Positions 42,401-54,400 of a stretch of 64,000 nt of DNA are shown here, piece by piece. This stretch comes from Helicoverpa zea (Eukaryota; Arthropoda; Insecta; Lepidoptera; Noctuidae): contig NC_061476.1 of NCBI RefSeq assembly GCF_022581195.2, forward strand, positions 746,501-810,500, in the 5' to 3' direction. Position 1 is the first letter of the stretch. Each line of letters starts with the position of its first letter. Both the position numbers and the translations under genes were made by a program. The notes below the pieces were generated by a model. It worked only from the letters and a program-made list of their open reading frames with translations. It searched no databases and was not told the DNA's origin.

Positions 42401-45400
42401 GTCGTGATCACGTGAAATAAGAGATACAGGAGTATTGTGAGAGGATTAAGCAGATGAACGGAATACTGTAGGATTCAGAAAAATGTAGATGCTTCATAGA
42501 TTAAGCGATCATGTGTTGTAATTTTGGTTAGAAGTGAAAAAAATTTAAAACATCGAATCAGTGTTACAAGTAATGCTTTGGAAAAAAGTTCAAACAGATA
42601 TAATATTTTGAACTGTCAGGCCATTCAGCATTTTCAGAAAATCAAATAACTGATATACTAAAAGAGAAACGATAATACCTGAATAATTTAGAAAGGCTAG
42701 TCGACCACACGTAAAAGTACGCTATGGCACGCAAGAATAATTAAGTATATTTTATATGACAATTAAAATATTTCCCAAGCTCGCTGCCTTCGTGTCGTGA
42801 AAGCTTAGCCTTATTAGGCTTTACCGATTGTGGCTAGATACAGTCATAAATGTACATGATTTATGTTCTAGTTCTCTTTTGAGGTTAAAGGCCTTAACGA
42901 ACTCATTAATTATTACCAAAGGACCAATTTACTTTTTTGTGACGTGACAATCATGTTTTTGGCATAGACATAATATTAGTAAACAGGACTGCGCATATAA
43001 ACCCAAAAAACGAGCCGAGTGAAACAGTTAGTACGGAGGCTGTCTGTCCCTTTCTAATAGGGTGACTATGAGATTAAGCTATGTGAGACAAATCCGAATT
43101 TGCTAAGATTATTAAACACAGATTAGTATTGAAGTTTTAACTTACGCAGTTTGTGACCTTAAGATACTAATAAAGGCTTTTAATAATTAGCGGAAATTAG
43201 CAGTATAAAAGCAGGAAGATTCGAAGTGAAGACTGTTTTTTTTGTATTTCTACTTCATATATAGACTGCTGAGCCATTTATGTCGCCTTTCTTCATTTTT
43301 TGGGAAGCTATAACAATAGTACAACAGTTTTAAAATCCATCACCCATATTTTGACTCGTTACAAGAATTCATGGGCACCCTAGTTGTTTGGTTTACGAAA
43401 ATGTTATTATTAGCTAACCTGTGGAACGATATATTGCAACCACCATAGGATTCACTTTTGCAAGTAGAAACGCAACACTTTTTCACCATTTTAATAGTTT
43501 AAATTGATTTAATACAAAAAAATATAAACAAAATTTTAAATGCTGATTACGCGCCAAGAATGTTCAGGGTTACCGCTAGAAAATAAAAAAAAGCAAAATA
43601 AAAATTTATGTTGTTTATGTTTTAATAATAAATACGAATAAATTAATGCGATTGTTATTAATTTGTTGACTTACAATTGTTAAAATAAGATAAAAATATA
43701 AGTGATTAAATTGTTTTTGGGAAGACAAAACTTTTGATCACAACATTTTTTTATGCTGGCAAGGTGTTAGAAAGAGACAAACAGCCTCCGTTCGAACTAT
43801 CCCTCTCGGCTCGGATTTGCCTCTGTGTATTATGCAACCAATTTAGTACCTTATTGCGTTAGAATAGAGTTCATTTTCGTAAATATATATTTTGAGCGTG
43901 CTGTTATACCCTTCCAATGCACCCCTTCTGGCTGACCCAACAGCTTATGCTGCAATTCCATCAGAATGCTGACACATTACTCCTCATGCATCCATCCCAC
44001 TCATCCTCAGTCGTCTTCAAGCCTCCATCCCGTGCACTTGCCTATTGCACTCGCGATAATATTGTAATAATTGAAATAAATTGTGTTGGTGTAATTTCAG
44101 TAAAAGTGTTTCCTTTTTTTTAAAAAGAGTTTCCTAGACCGGTTTCTAACATTGGTGGCAGCTGAAAAGGGATTGAAAATTCCCGGTTCCCTCCGTAAAT
44201 CAATAAAATCTAGTGCAGTGAGTGCAGTGAATGCATAAGTTCCACGAAGCGACTCGCATCATCCAGGTGTATACCGTACACCATACCGGTGAACCTCATA
44301 ACCGGTCCACTGTGCAGTAAGTGGCAAAGAGCAGGGACGCAAGTAGCGTCTCCCGCCTCCAGATCCAGCACCGACCCGGTACAAGGTCAACCCCGGTTCC
44401 AGTATCCAGAACTCCAGTTCCAGTTCCCGCATAAATATGAAAAACACATGTTTAGTGCTCCTGTGAGTTTTGTGATAATTTCTTATAATATTTACAAGTG
44501 CTTAAACCAAAGTTCCATCAAACTTTCTTGGGACGGCTTATCTCATAACCGCAACATTGTAACAAGATTACAAAGTATTCCGTCTAGACACTGATTCGAC
44601 GCAGTTCCAGTGCACAGCGATAAGAACAGTTCTACGAAATATTTCGCCGTGTAAACTTTTAAGCTATACTAATTTTATTTCCAGGGTTTGCTTGTTACAA
44701 TTGTATGTTTGTATTATTTTAATTAATATGTCTCAAAGTTCCAAGAACGTCAAGGAAGAGCCAAAGGAAGGCTTAACCTTAAACGTTATCCTAAAATTCA
44801 TAAAACCTTTTGATGGTAGCCGAGAAAAACTTAACGCTTTTATAAATAATTGCGATAATGCGATTTCATTATCCGCCCCTAATCAACAAGACATCGTATT
44901 CAAATATATCATCAGCCAGCTAGACGGTAAAGCCGAAATAGCATGCTCAATAAAAGAGTTCGAAACTTGGCCCTCACTTAGGGATTTCCTGCAAAACCAA
45001 TTCGGAGAGCGAAAACACTACGCTCATCTTTTAATAGAACTTCAAGATTGTAGACAGGGCGCACAAGAAAATGTTAGCCAATTTTCACTTAGGGTTGAAA
45101 CATGCCTATCCCAACTTCTGACAGAAATCGCGGTTACCAATCACAAGAAAAGTGAAATTGCTGGTAGAGTAGCGGCTATGGAGGATCTAGCTCTTCACAC
45201 TTTCACTATGGGCCTCACTCCTCGTATCGCGAATATAGTCAGATGCAGAGACCCTAAGAATCTTAACGATGCCATCAATTGTGCTCTTTCAGAAGAAAAG
45301 TTACAACAATACTCATATAAACAGAGTACGGTCGCGAAAACTTCACGTAATAATGATATAAACGCTAAACCTAATAGAACTAGTAACTTTTATAATAATA

Positions 45401-48400
45401 ATCAAACTCAAAAACCTTATTCCAGTCAAGCAGCTTCAAAAGATCCGTTCTGCCGATATTGCAAAAAGGCAGGCCATCTTTTAGAAAATTGCAGACTCCG
45501 CGAGTATAACAACAAAAAATTCAATGTAAATAAACCATCTAATTCTAACACTCAACCAGGCACGTCCTTCAAACCACAAATTAACACCTTAACTGAAACT
45601 GAAGGATATGATACTGTCGATAATTATGATTTAAACTAAATAATGTCCCGAATAGGTGTCGCACGGGACAAACCATGATAGACGACACCAATATCGACAC
45701 GATGACCCATGGACATGGTAATGATAAGCCCAAAACTCGAGGTCATTCAATTAGAATCAAACAACAGGGTAACCAGCCCCAAATCGTAGATTCTAATAAA
45801 TTCCTAAAGTCATCTAGAATCAAGCAACAGGGTAACCAGCCCCAAATCGTAGATTCTGTCCGTAATCCTGAAAATAAAGAAAACATTAATAAAACCATAT
45901 ATGAATTCACACAAAACATTTCAAATAAATACTTACCTTACATACAAGTTAAATCCCCTGTGTCTTCTAAAGATCTTTTGCTCCTCGTTGATACCGGTGC
46001 ATCTATAAGTATTATAAAAACATCAGTTATCAATCATATGCCTGTAATCAATGAATCAATCAAGTTTAAGATCAAAGGCATAGATTCAACCACCGATAGT
46101 CCTTTAAGCACATTAGGACAAATTCCTATAACCATGAGTACCCATAATGAAGACCACAGTGACTGTAAATACTTGACTCACATATTCAACTTAATAGATC
46201 ACTTAACCATACCCTATGATGGCATTATCGGCAACGATTTATTTAATTCCAAGAATGGCCAAGTTAATTATGAAGAAAGCATGTTATATTTAAAAGACAT
46301 TCAATTTCAAATGTATTTTAATGAACCTGTCTATACAATAGCAGCGCGTAGCGAAGCTATCATAGAATGTACAGTCGCAAATCCAGAAATTGGAGAGGGA
46401 TTAGTAATCAACCAACATATATCTAAAAACCTGCTAATAGCCAACTGTGTAGTTAAAGTAAAGAAAAACCACCGTGTTAATATTTCAATTTTAAACACCT
46501 TAGAAGAACCCGTAAAAATCAATTCTGACCTTCGATTGCATTTAGAGCCTTTCCAGTTACAAGCTTCAAAATTTATAGGAATCACAGCCGAATCACACAC
46601 TTTTGAACGTACAGAAGAAGTTCTAAAGGAACTTCGCGTATCCCACCTTAATGCAGAAGAAACCGAGGCACTATACTCAGTCTGTTCCCAATTCTCTGAC
46701 ATCTTCCACTTACCTGATGATAACCTGACCTCAACCGACGCAATAGAACATAAAATTAAAACAACGTCGGATGAACCAATTCATGTAAAAACATATCGAT
46801 TCCCTGAATGTCATAAAAAGGAAGTTGACTCCCAAATCGATAAAATGTTACGCCAAGGTATCATAAAACCTTCTATGTCTCCATGGTCTTCACCAATTTG
46901 GGTGGTACCAAAAAAACTCGACGCATCCGGTCAAAAGAAATGGCGTGTGGTAATCGACTACCGCAAGCTCAATGATATAACCATCGGTGACTCCTATCCT
47001 ATCCCAAATATAGCAGACATACTAGATCAGCTGGGCAAAAGTAAATACTTTAGCACGCTAGATCTAGCATCCGGATTCCATCAAATTAATATGTCTGCTG
47101 ATGACGCTCCAAAAACAGCATTTTCTGTCCCAACAGGACATTACGAGTTCACACGTATGCCATTCGGACTCAAAAACGCTCCGTCAACCTTTCAGAGGTT
47201 AATGAATTCAGCCTTATCTGGGCTCCAAGGTATTCAATGTTTTGTTTACCTCGACGATATTGTTATATACTCCTACGACCTTGCCTCTCACATTAATAAC
47301 TTAACAAACGTTTTTGACAGACTGCGCCAATTTAAACTTAAATTACAACCCGACAAGTGCGAGTTCCTAAGAAAGGAAGTTTCATACCTAGGCCATGTCA
47401 TCACTGACAAAGGTGTGAAACCAAATCCTGCAAAAATAAGTGTGATACTGGATTTCCCCGTACCAAAAGTTCCCAAGGACATTAAGTCATTCCTTGGACT
47501 TGTTTCTTATTATCGCAGATTTATTCCAGACTTGTCTAGTATTGCGAAACCTTTAACAAATCTATTAAAAAAGAATGTAGAGTTTGTATGGTCAAATGAA
47601 CATCAGTTAGCATTTGAAACCCTAAAAAACAAACTCACAACAGCACCACTATTGACATATCCTGACTTCTCACGACCATTCGTTTTAACTTGCGATGCAT
47701 CTAATTATGCTATTAGCTCCATCCTTTCTCAAGGCGAATTAGGGAAAGATAAACCTATCGCCTACGCATCTCGTACACTTAATAAAAGTGAGTGTAACTA
47801 CAGCACAACGGAAAAAGAATTACTTGCGATTCTTTTCGGTTGCAAGACATTCCGCCCATATTTATATGGTAGGAAATTCCTGATTGTTACCGACCATCGC
47901 CCTTTGCGTTGGCTATTTAATCACTCTGATCCCAGTAGTAAACTCCAAAGATGGAGATTAAAATTGGAGGAATATGAGTATGAAATTGTCTATCAGAAAG
48001 GAAAATTAAATAATGCTGCTGATGCGTTATCGCGTTACCCTCCACTTAAATCTGTTAATGCCATAGATCCTATTCCTAGCACTTCAAGGCAAAATGTTAA
48101 CTCACCTGATTCCGACAAGTCAATAAATTCAGATGATTTAATCCAACTCGAAGATCTCATAGATCCACTTGCTCCACCTGCTAGCTTACCAGAATTAGGT
48201 AATCTTGATGACCTCGATAATTCAACTAACCAAAACACACCATCATCAAATCCAACAATACCAATCGACGGCTCAAATTCAAGAAGTCCAAATATCCTAG
48301 ATGGTAACTACTCAGATTTCCTTAAAACTACCTCAAAAGACTTCAGTTCTAATGCAACTATCATAGAACATAACGAAAGTTTATCTAAAACCGATAAAAA

Positions 48401-51400
48401 ATATATTGTCATCCCTACATCCATAGATATGGATGAATCCGTCCCGTATGTTCAAGAAGTTATATCTAATATTCCTAATTTGAGTGAATTTTCCCTATTA
48501 GAAAGAACCCTATTCACTTTTCTCAAATACGAATCCGAAAACAAAACGTATTATTTCCTCTTTACTAAAGTCAATCATTTTGATACCTGCACTTATGAAG
48601 ATATTTACAAAACTCTCAAATCCATAAGAAATGAGCTAATAGTTAGTCTTGCAGATCAAAACAATCCCGAGATAGCCATCTCAGACTTTAGCAACCCCTT
48701 TGATTGTCATCAATACCTAAAAGTTTACAATATAATATTATATTTATTTCACAATTCGAAAATAAATGTACATATTTACAAAAATTCCATCATTTATCCG
48801 TCATTAAGTGAAATCCCTAAAATCATGAAAGAAAACCATGACATGCCCATCGCCGGTCATTTAGGTTCCGCTAGAATGCTAAAACGTATTCAAGAAAAGT
48901 ATTACTGGAAAAATATGCGATCAGACATAGAAAACTATGTGAAAAAATGTCCGCAATGTCAAACTAACAAAGCCCTTAGGAAAGTTAATCGTGCTCCCAT
49001 GCAGATTACATCTCTTTCCACTCGTCCTTTTGAACGCGTAGCATTAGATATTGTAGGTCCTCTACCGGAAGCCGGTAACGATAGGTTTAAGTTTATCTTA
49101 ACACTTCAAGATGACCTTACCAAGTTTTCAACCGCTTATCCAATCACCAACACTACGGCTGAAGAGTCATGTGAATGTCTAGTCCATTTTATCACGCTAT
49201 TTGGAATACCCAAAACAATTTTAACGGACCAAGGGACTAACTTCACAGCAGAACTGTTTAAACAAACCTGCAGACTGTTAAAAATCAAACAGTTGTGGAG
49301 TACCCCTTATCATCCTCAGACCCAAGGCGCTCTTGAAAGGAGTCATTCCACCTTAAAAGAATATTTAAAATCCTATGTAAACGAAGAACAAAATAATTGG
49401 CACCGCTTTGTATATACAGCTATGCTTGCCTATAACTCCGCTATCCATTCGACTACTCATTTCTCCCCTTACGAACTCGTGTTCGGAAATAAACCATACA
49501 TACCAGACTCTGTCTATGAAGAAGCTGCAAGCGTAACTTACCCTGATTATGTCCGTGTGCTACAAAACAGACTCAAATACAGCCGAGCTAAAGCTATAGA
49601 ACACATACAAAAATCTAAAGAAAGTTCAAAAAACTATTACGACACTCGTTCAAGGCCAATCAAATATAAGGTCGGCGACCTTGTTTATCTGAAAAATCAT
49701 CTACGGCTTCGAAAAGCTCTTTCACCAATATGGAAAGGCCCGTACAAAATAGTAAAAATACACGGAAATAACACCGCGTCACTCCTAATAAATAGGCGTC
49801 ATGTCAAACACCATTTTGATGAAATGAAATTGCATACTAGCAACAGCGTATAATATACTATACTATATAATCTAATAACTTACAATCACCTTCCATTCCA
49901 GAATTGGTTACATTTACCCGTCCCTGGCATCAAACAGACAAAATTATATCCAACCAGCATTTGACAACGCAGGCATATACTTTGATCCTATTGGTTCTCT
50001 AAAAACCACTGATGATACATTAGATATTATTATTCCAATAGATATATCTTTTATCCAACCACATCTAGATAACATAAGAGACGTTCTAGGAACTTCAAAA
50101 TATCTATGTAAACAAAGTAATGCATATTATGAAAGCGAATGTCATTATCTGTTTCAACCATTGTCATCCCGTTATTATGATATAGTAAGAGATTTCGATT
50201 CTATATCTCACCTCATGTCCAAATCTAATAAAAGATCAGCTTGGTTTGCTGGAATCGGTTCTGTTATTAAACAACTGTTTGGTAATATGGATGAAGAAGA
50301 CGCTATAAAATACAGCGATGCCATTAAAACCTTAGAAAATGATCAAACTAAGTTAGCAACTTTGATGAAAGATAGTATATTAGTTACAAAATCTACATTA
50401 ACGTCTCTGAAAGAAATAATTGACCAAATTAGTTCAAATGAAGCCAGTTTAAACCATGCTATCGATACCTTAAACCAGGATATAATTAACATCACTTTAG
50501 CAACAGATAAGCTATTAATGAGATCTAAGATATCAGGATTATCAGATATTTTGGAAAGTACTATGTTAACATTATCATTTAAATTAGAAGATATTATTAG
50601 TGCTATTATGTTTAGTAAGTCTAATATATTATACCCATCTATTATTACTCCTAAACAACTCTTTGCAGATCTTGTTGATAATTATAGATTTCTACCTAGT
50701 TCTAAGCAATTACCTGTACCCTTAATCTTAGATAACATCCACATCATAGAAAACATATCTGATGTATCCAGCTATTATACAAATAACAAAATAATATTTG
50801 TATTACAAATACCTTTAGTGAACGTAAAGGAATTTGATCTATATAACACTATACCTTACCCTATTGAGCTTAATGATGTAAATAGCACACTATACTCAAC
50901 GATAATACCATCCACGAAATATATAGGTATAACTAAAGATAAGTCATCTTATTGCAAAATAGACTCACTTAGCTCCTGTAAAGTTATAAATACGCAATAT
51001 TATATCTGTGAAACACCTAGTGTGTATTCCACATCTGCAGTCCCTATATGCGAAAGTGAGATTATTTCTAAAGCATTGACTTCTGTCCCACATATTTGTA
51101 ACACTAAATTCGTAAACGGTAATTTTGAAACCTTTCATAAACTACGTAGAAACCAATGGATATATGTAATAAGCCAAAATTCAAAACTCACAATAGAATG
51201 TAATAATCAAGACTTATCTGAGTTTTCTATCCATGGTACTGGAATATTAACTATACCAGAACATTGTATTGCCTATTGTAAAGATAATAAGTTGATACCT
51301 CAACATAGTTTAGTAATTAAAACAAAACCAATAATATTACACTTCGATTTAATCAACGATACTTGTTGTAGTGCTACTACTTACCAAAAAGACAATATAA

Positions 51401-54400
51401 AGGTTCCTTATGTTAACTTAAAAAACGTTAATAATCTAGATTCACTTCTGTCAAATTATAATAAAATAACTGACCAAATTAAAACAAATCTTGATGAAAT
51501 TATCGAGAAACCTCATATTGTCCTTTACGGTAATTTCTATTCTTATGTTATTATTATAATAAGTTTAGTAATAGCTATTGCTATATTATATAAATTGTAT
51601 TACTATTTTAAAGCATTTAAAACTTCTAGATGTAAGCCCAAACCTGATAGCACCATAGAGATGTCATGCCCTGATCCTGAAGACATCCCTGCTCCTCGAC
51701 TCCGAATGACCTGAAGAACCCTTCTCGATCTGGAACTTCCTTCTTTCATCGTCAACTTACCTTTCCACCCATAAGTTTCCTCTTAATCGGGGGGCTGTTA
51801 TACCCTTCCAATGCACCCCTTCTGGCTGACCCAACAGCTTATGCTGCAATTCCATCAGAATGCTGACACATTACTCCTCATGCATCCATCCCACTCATCC
51901 TCAGTCGTCTTCAAGCCTCCATCCCGTGCACTTGCCTATTGCACTCGCGATAATATTGTAATAATTGAAATAAATTGTGTTGGTGTAATTTCAGTAAAAG
52001 TGTTTCCTTTTTTTTAAAAAGAGTTTCCTAGACCGGTTTCTAACAGTGCGCAATCTTGTTTAGTAATATTATATCTATGGTTTTTGGTGACTTTAATTTC
52101 TGGTAGGTAATTGTGGAAAAAGAATAAGCTGTAGGTTGAGTTTAATTTTTATTAGCTGTTCTGTTGAACATTTTGCGGTCTTGAAGTCAAGATACTCAAC
52201 AACATAAACATGATTCTTAACGAGAGATGAAGTAACTCGTAATCAAGGACCAATAATTCTTTATGTGCTGTATCAACAAATCAATATGCCAACATTTTAA
52301 GTGTGGCGATATGCAAACCTGTCTAAAGTACAATGTCAGTCATCGAACTCGAGACTTCACGGTTCAAGTCTCTTTATGGACCATTGTTTCTATGATGATT
52401 TCATTTATACGGCTGGTGCAATAAATGGTTCCATTATAGAAAATTGTAATGGCCAAAAACACAACATTTTTCTATATCAAAAAGGCCTGTAAGAGCTATA
52501 AAAACTCCTTCGAAACGTCGAGCTATATAGTTGCACGGTTCCAAGGAGTGGGTATTATGGAGAAGAACCGGCAATAAACTCTATAGACGTATGTATAAGG
52601 ATAAACCTTGTGAAGAATTGTATTTAACTTAAATTATGCCGAATCTCAGCGTCAGTGTCGTGCCCCAGTATCGCAAAAATACTCCACAATGCGCCAATTC
52701 AATACTTGCATGATTGTTTATTTTTTCATGGTTTTCTTTTCTTCCAGAAACTGGGTAACAGATAGGTCCTTAGATACATATAATTCTACATTTGATGATG
52801 CCGACTATTACAATTCTTGCGCGACATGCAATCAGTCTTTAAATAATGCGACCTTTAAAAATCAGCCTCCGTTATAATCTTTGTAATGTAGGTAGCCCTT
52901 TATTTTATGATGTTGAGTGGGCATTTTATTGAATGTATGTGATTTTGTAGCACGCAAATTGCCTCCGATTTTTTGTCTTAAGCCTTGTTGTTTTGTTGAT
53001 TCTTTACCTCATGGGGGAATTCAGGTACTCCTTATTTAAGATGAGAAATCATCAGATGACCTCCCACTGTGGATGCAGTGAGAGGGAGTAAGAGATTTAC
53101 TCACTAAAACGCATATCTGTTCCTTATGGAGCCCACTTGAGTTATTCTTTCGTACAATCCCGCAGCGAAGCATTCCCGTATAATTCCAATTAGAATTGTA
53201 CTTGTACCAATCATTTATCCCTAAATGCGATGACTACCAAATATTGTAAATGAATTTGAACTACTAAACTGCCCTTGCTGTATAATTAGGACAGACAACA
53301 ATTATGTTGAGAATATTTTTCTTAAACATTTCAAAGAAATGAAACTGATAAATACAGCAAAACTGATGAAAAACAAAATCTGTTGCATGTTAGAATGTTT
53401 ATTTGTAAAACTCTGACTAGTGCAACACTTTTAAATTAGATCAGAATTAAAAATGGACTATTTACAAAATGCGTGTAAAGTGAATGGAAAAATTAGGTTG
53501 AAATCTTGCTCAAAATGTATGCGATAGCCAATACTGCTAGATCAATCATAAGACTAGTCTGTTGGATGGGTGTTCGTCTGTGTTTCAGAAGGCATATAAA
53601 GGGGTACTGAGTAGACAAAGTTGACGAGTCCAGTTAAGTGGTGGCTCCATGTGAAACACTGGTGCTACATCCACTTAAGACTTGAAGGCAACCCCGACAG
53701 ACAAACTGTCCCGAGTAACAAATTGTCTTATGAACATAAATAAATACTGCCTGCAAGTAAAAGTATTAAGTTATCGGAACCGTGCCATATTTTAATGCTA
53801 CAAGGTAGGTTTAAACCTTGCAGTTTTTGCCTTGACTTCTGATAAAATCTGACTTATTTGCCTTACATAAACAAATGATAAGTATATTGCCATACTGGGC
53901 TATCTTTCCCAGACACTACAAAATAAAGGATATCTTCTTCTTGTTGCGAGGACACTATGCATACAATGCGTTACCACACAAAAAATAAAAACAACCACTA
54001 CTTTGTGCAGCATTAAATTACTTTAATTATGAAAATAAAATGTTCTGATATATCGCTGGACAGTTTGGCTGATAGAACACACTAAGCTTAGAAAAAAGTA
54101 GTCCAATTTGAAAAAATATTTTTGGGTCAGATAGCCCATTTATGACTTTTTTATCCAAGTGCACGAGGAGTTCCTTCTAAAGAGTGAAATTGCAAGGAAA
54201 CGAGTTTACAATAAACTTTGTTTTGCCCTTAAATATTTCTAATTACTCACAAATATAACAAATTTAAAACAAGTGACTCAGTTAAAATAATTATTCAATA
54301 AGTATTGGAAACAACTATATTCATAGTTAAATTCATAGATCCTGAATGGTTTCTGTTAATTTTCAATATTAGTCATAATGTTGTTTAAAGAGCAGCCAAT

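Larger units (their letters stand above)
27300..51333 (+). repeat. right copy of 27.3-kb assembled duplication
   Basis: Continuous with unique vinculin sequence on both sides (exon 8 to the left, exon 1 to the right), so this is the copy in correct genomic context. A noisy patch at 28050..30260 gains about 35 nt over the left copy, mainly as one-base insertions; the other ~21 kb differs by only a few bases. Confidence 0.93.
43902..52045 (+). mobile_element. full-length errantivirus (gypsy-type endogenous retrovirus), right copy
   Basis: 8144-bp LTR retroelement with gag, pol and env, inserted in vinculin intron 1 antisense to that gene. Two 250-bp LTRs (43902..44151, 51796..52045) start TGTTATACC and end TTCTAACA, and I see no difference between them. 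The 4-bp target duplication GTGC is at 43898..43901 and 52046..52049. The rebuilt target GCGTGCGCA alternates purine and pyrimidine throughout, as is typical for errantivirus integration. The domain order in pol (protease, reverse transcriptase, RNase H, integrase) is Ty3/gypsy. Env resembles the fusion proteins that errantiviruses share with baculoviruses. Gag and pol are uninterrupted here, so this looks like a very recent insertion. Confidence 0.95.

Noticed and set aside
16569..52045. Two independent insertions of the same retrovirus
   Set aside because: Both have the same GTGC target site, same flanks and same neighbouring MITEs, so one insertion is seen twice.
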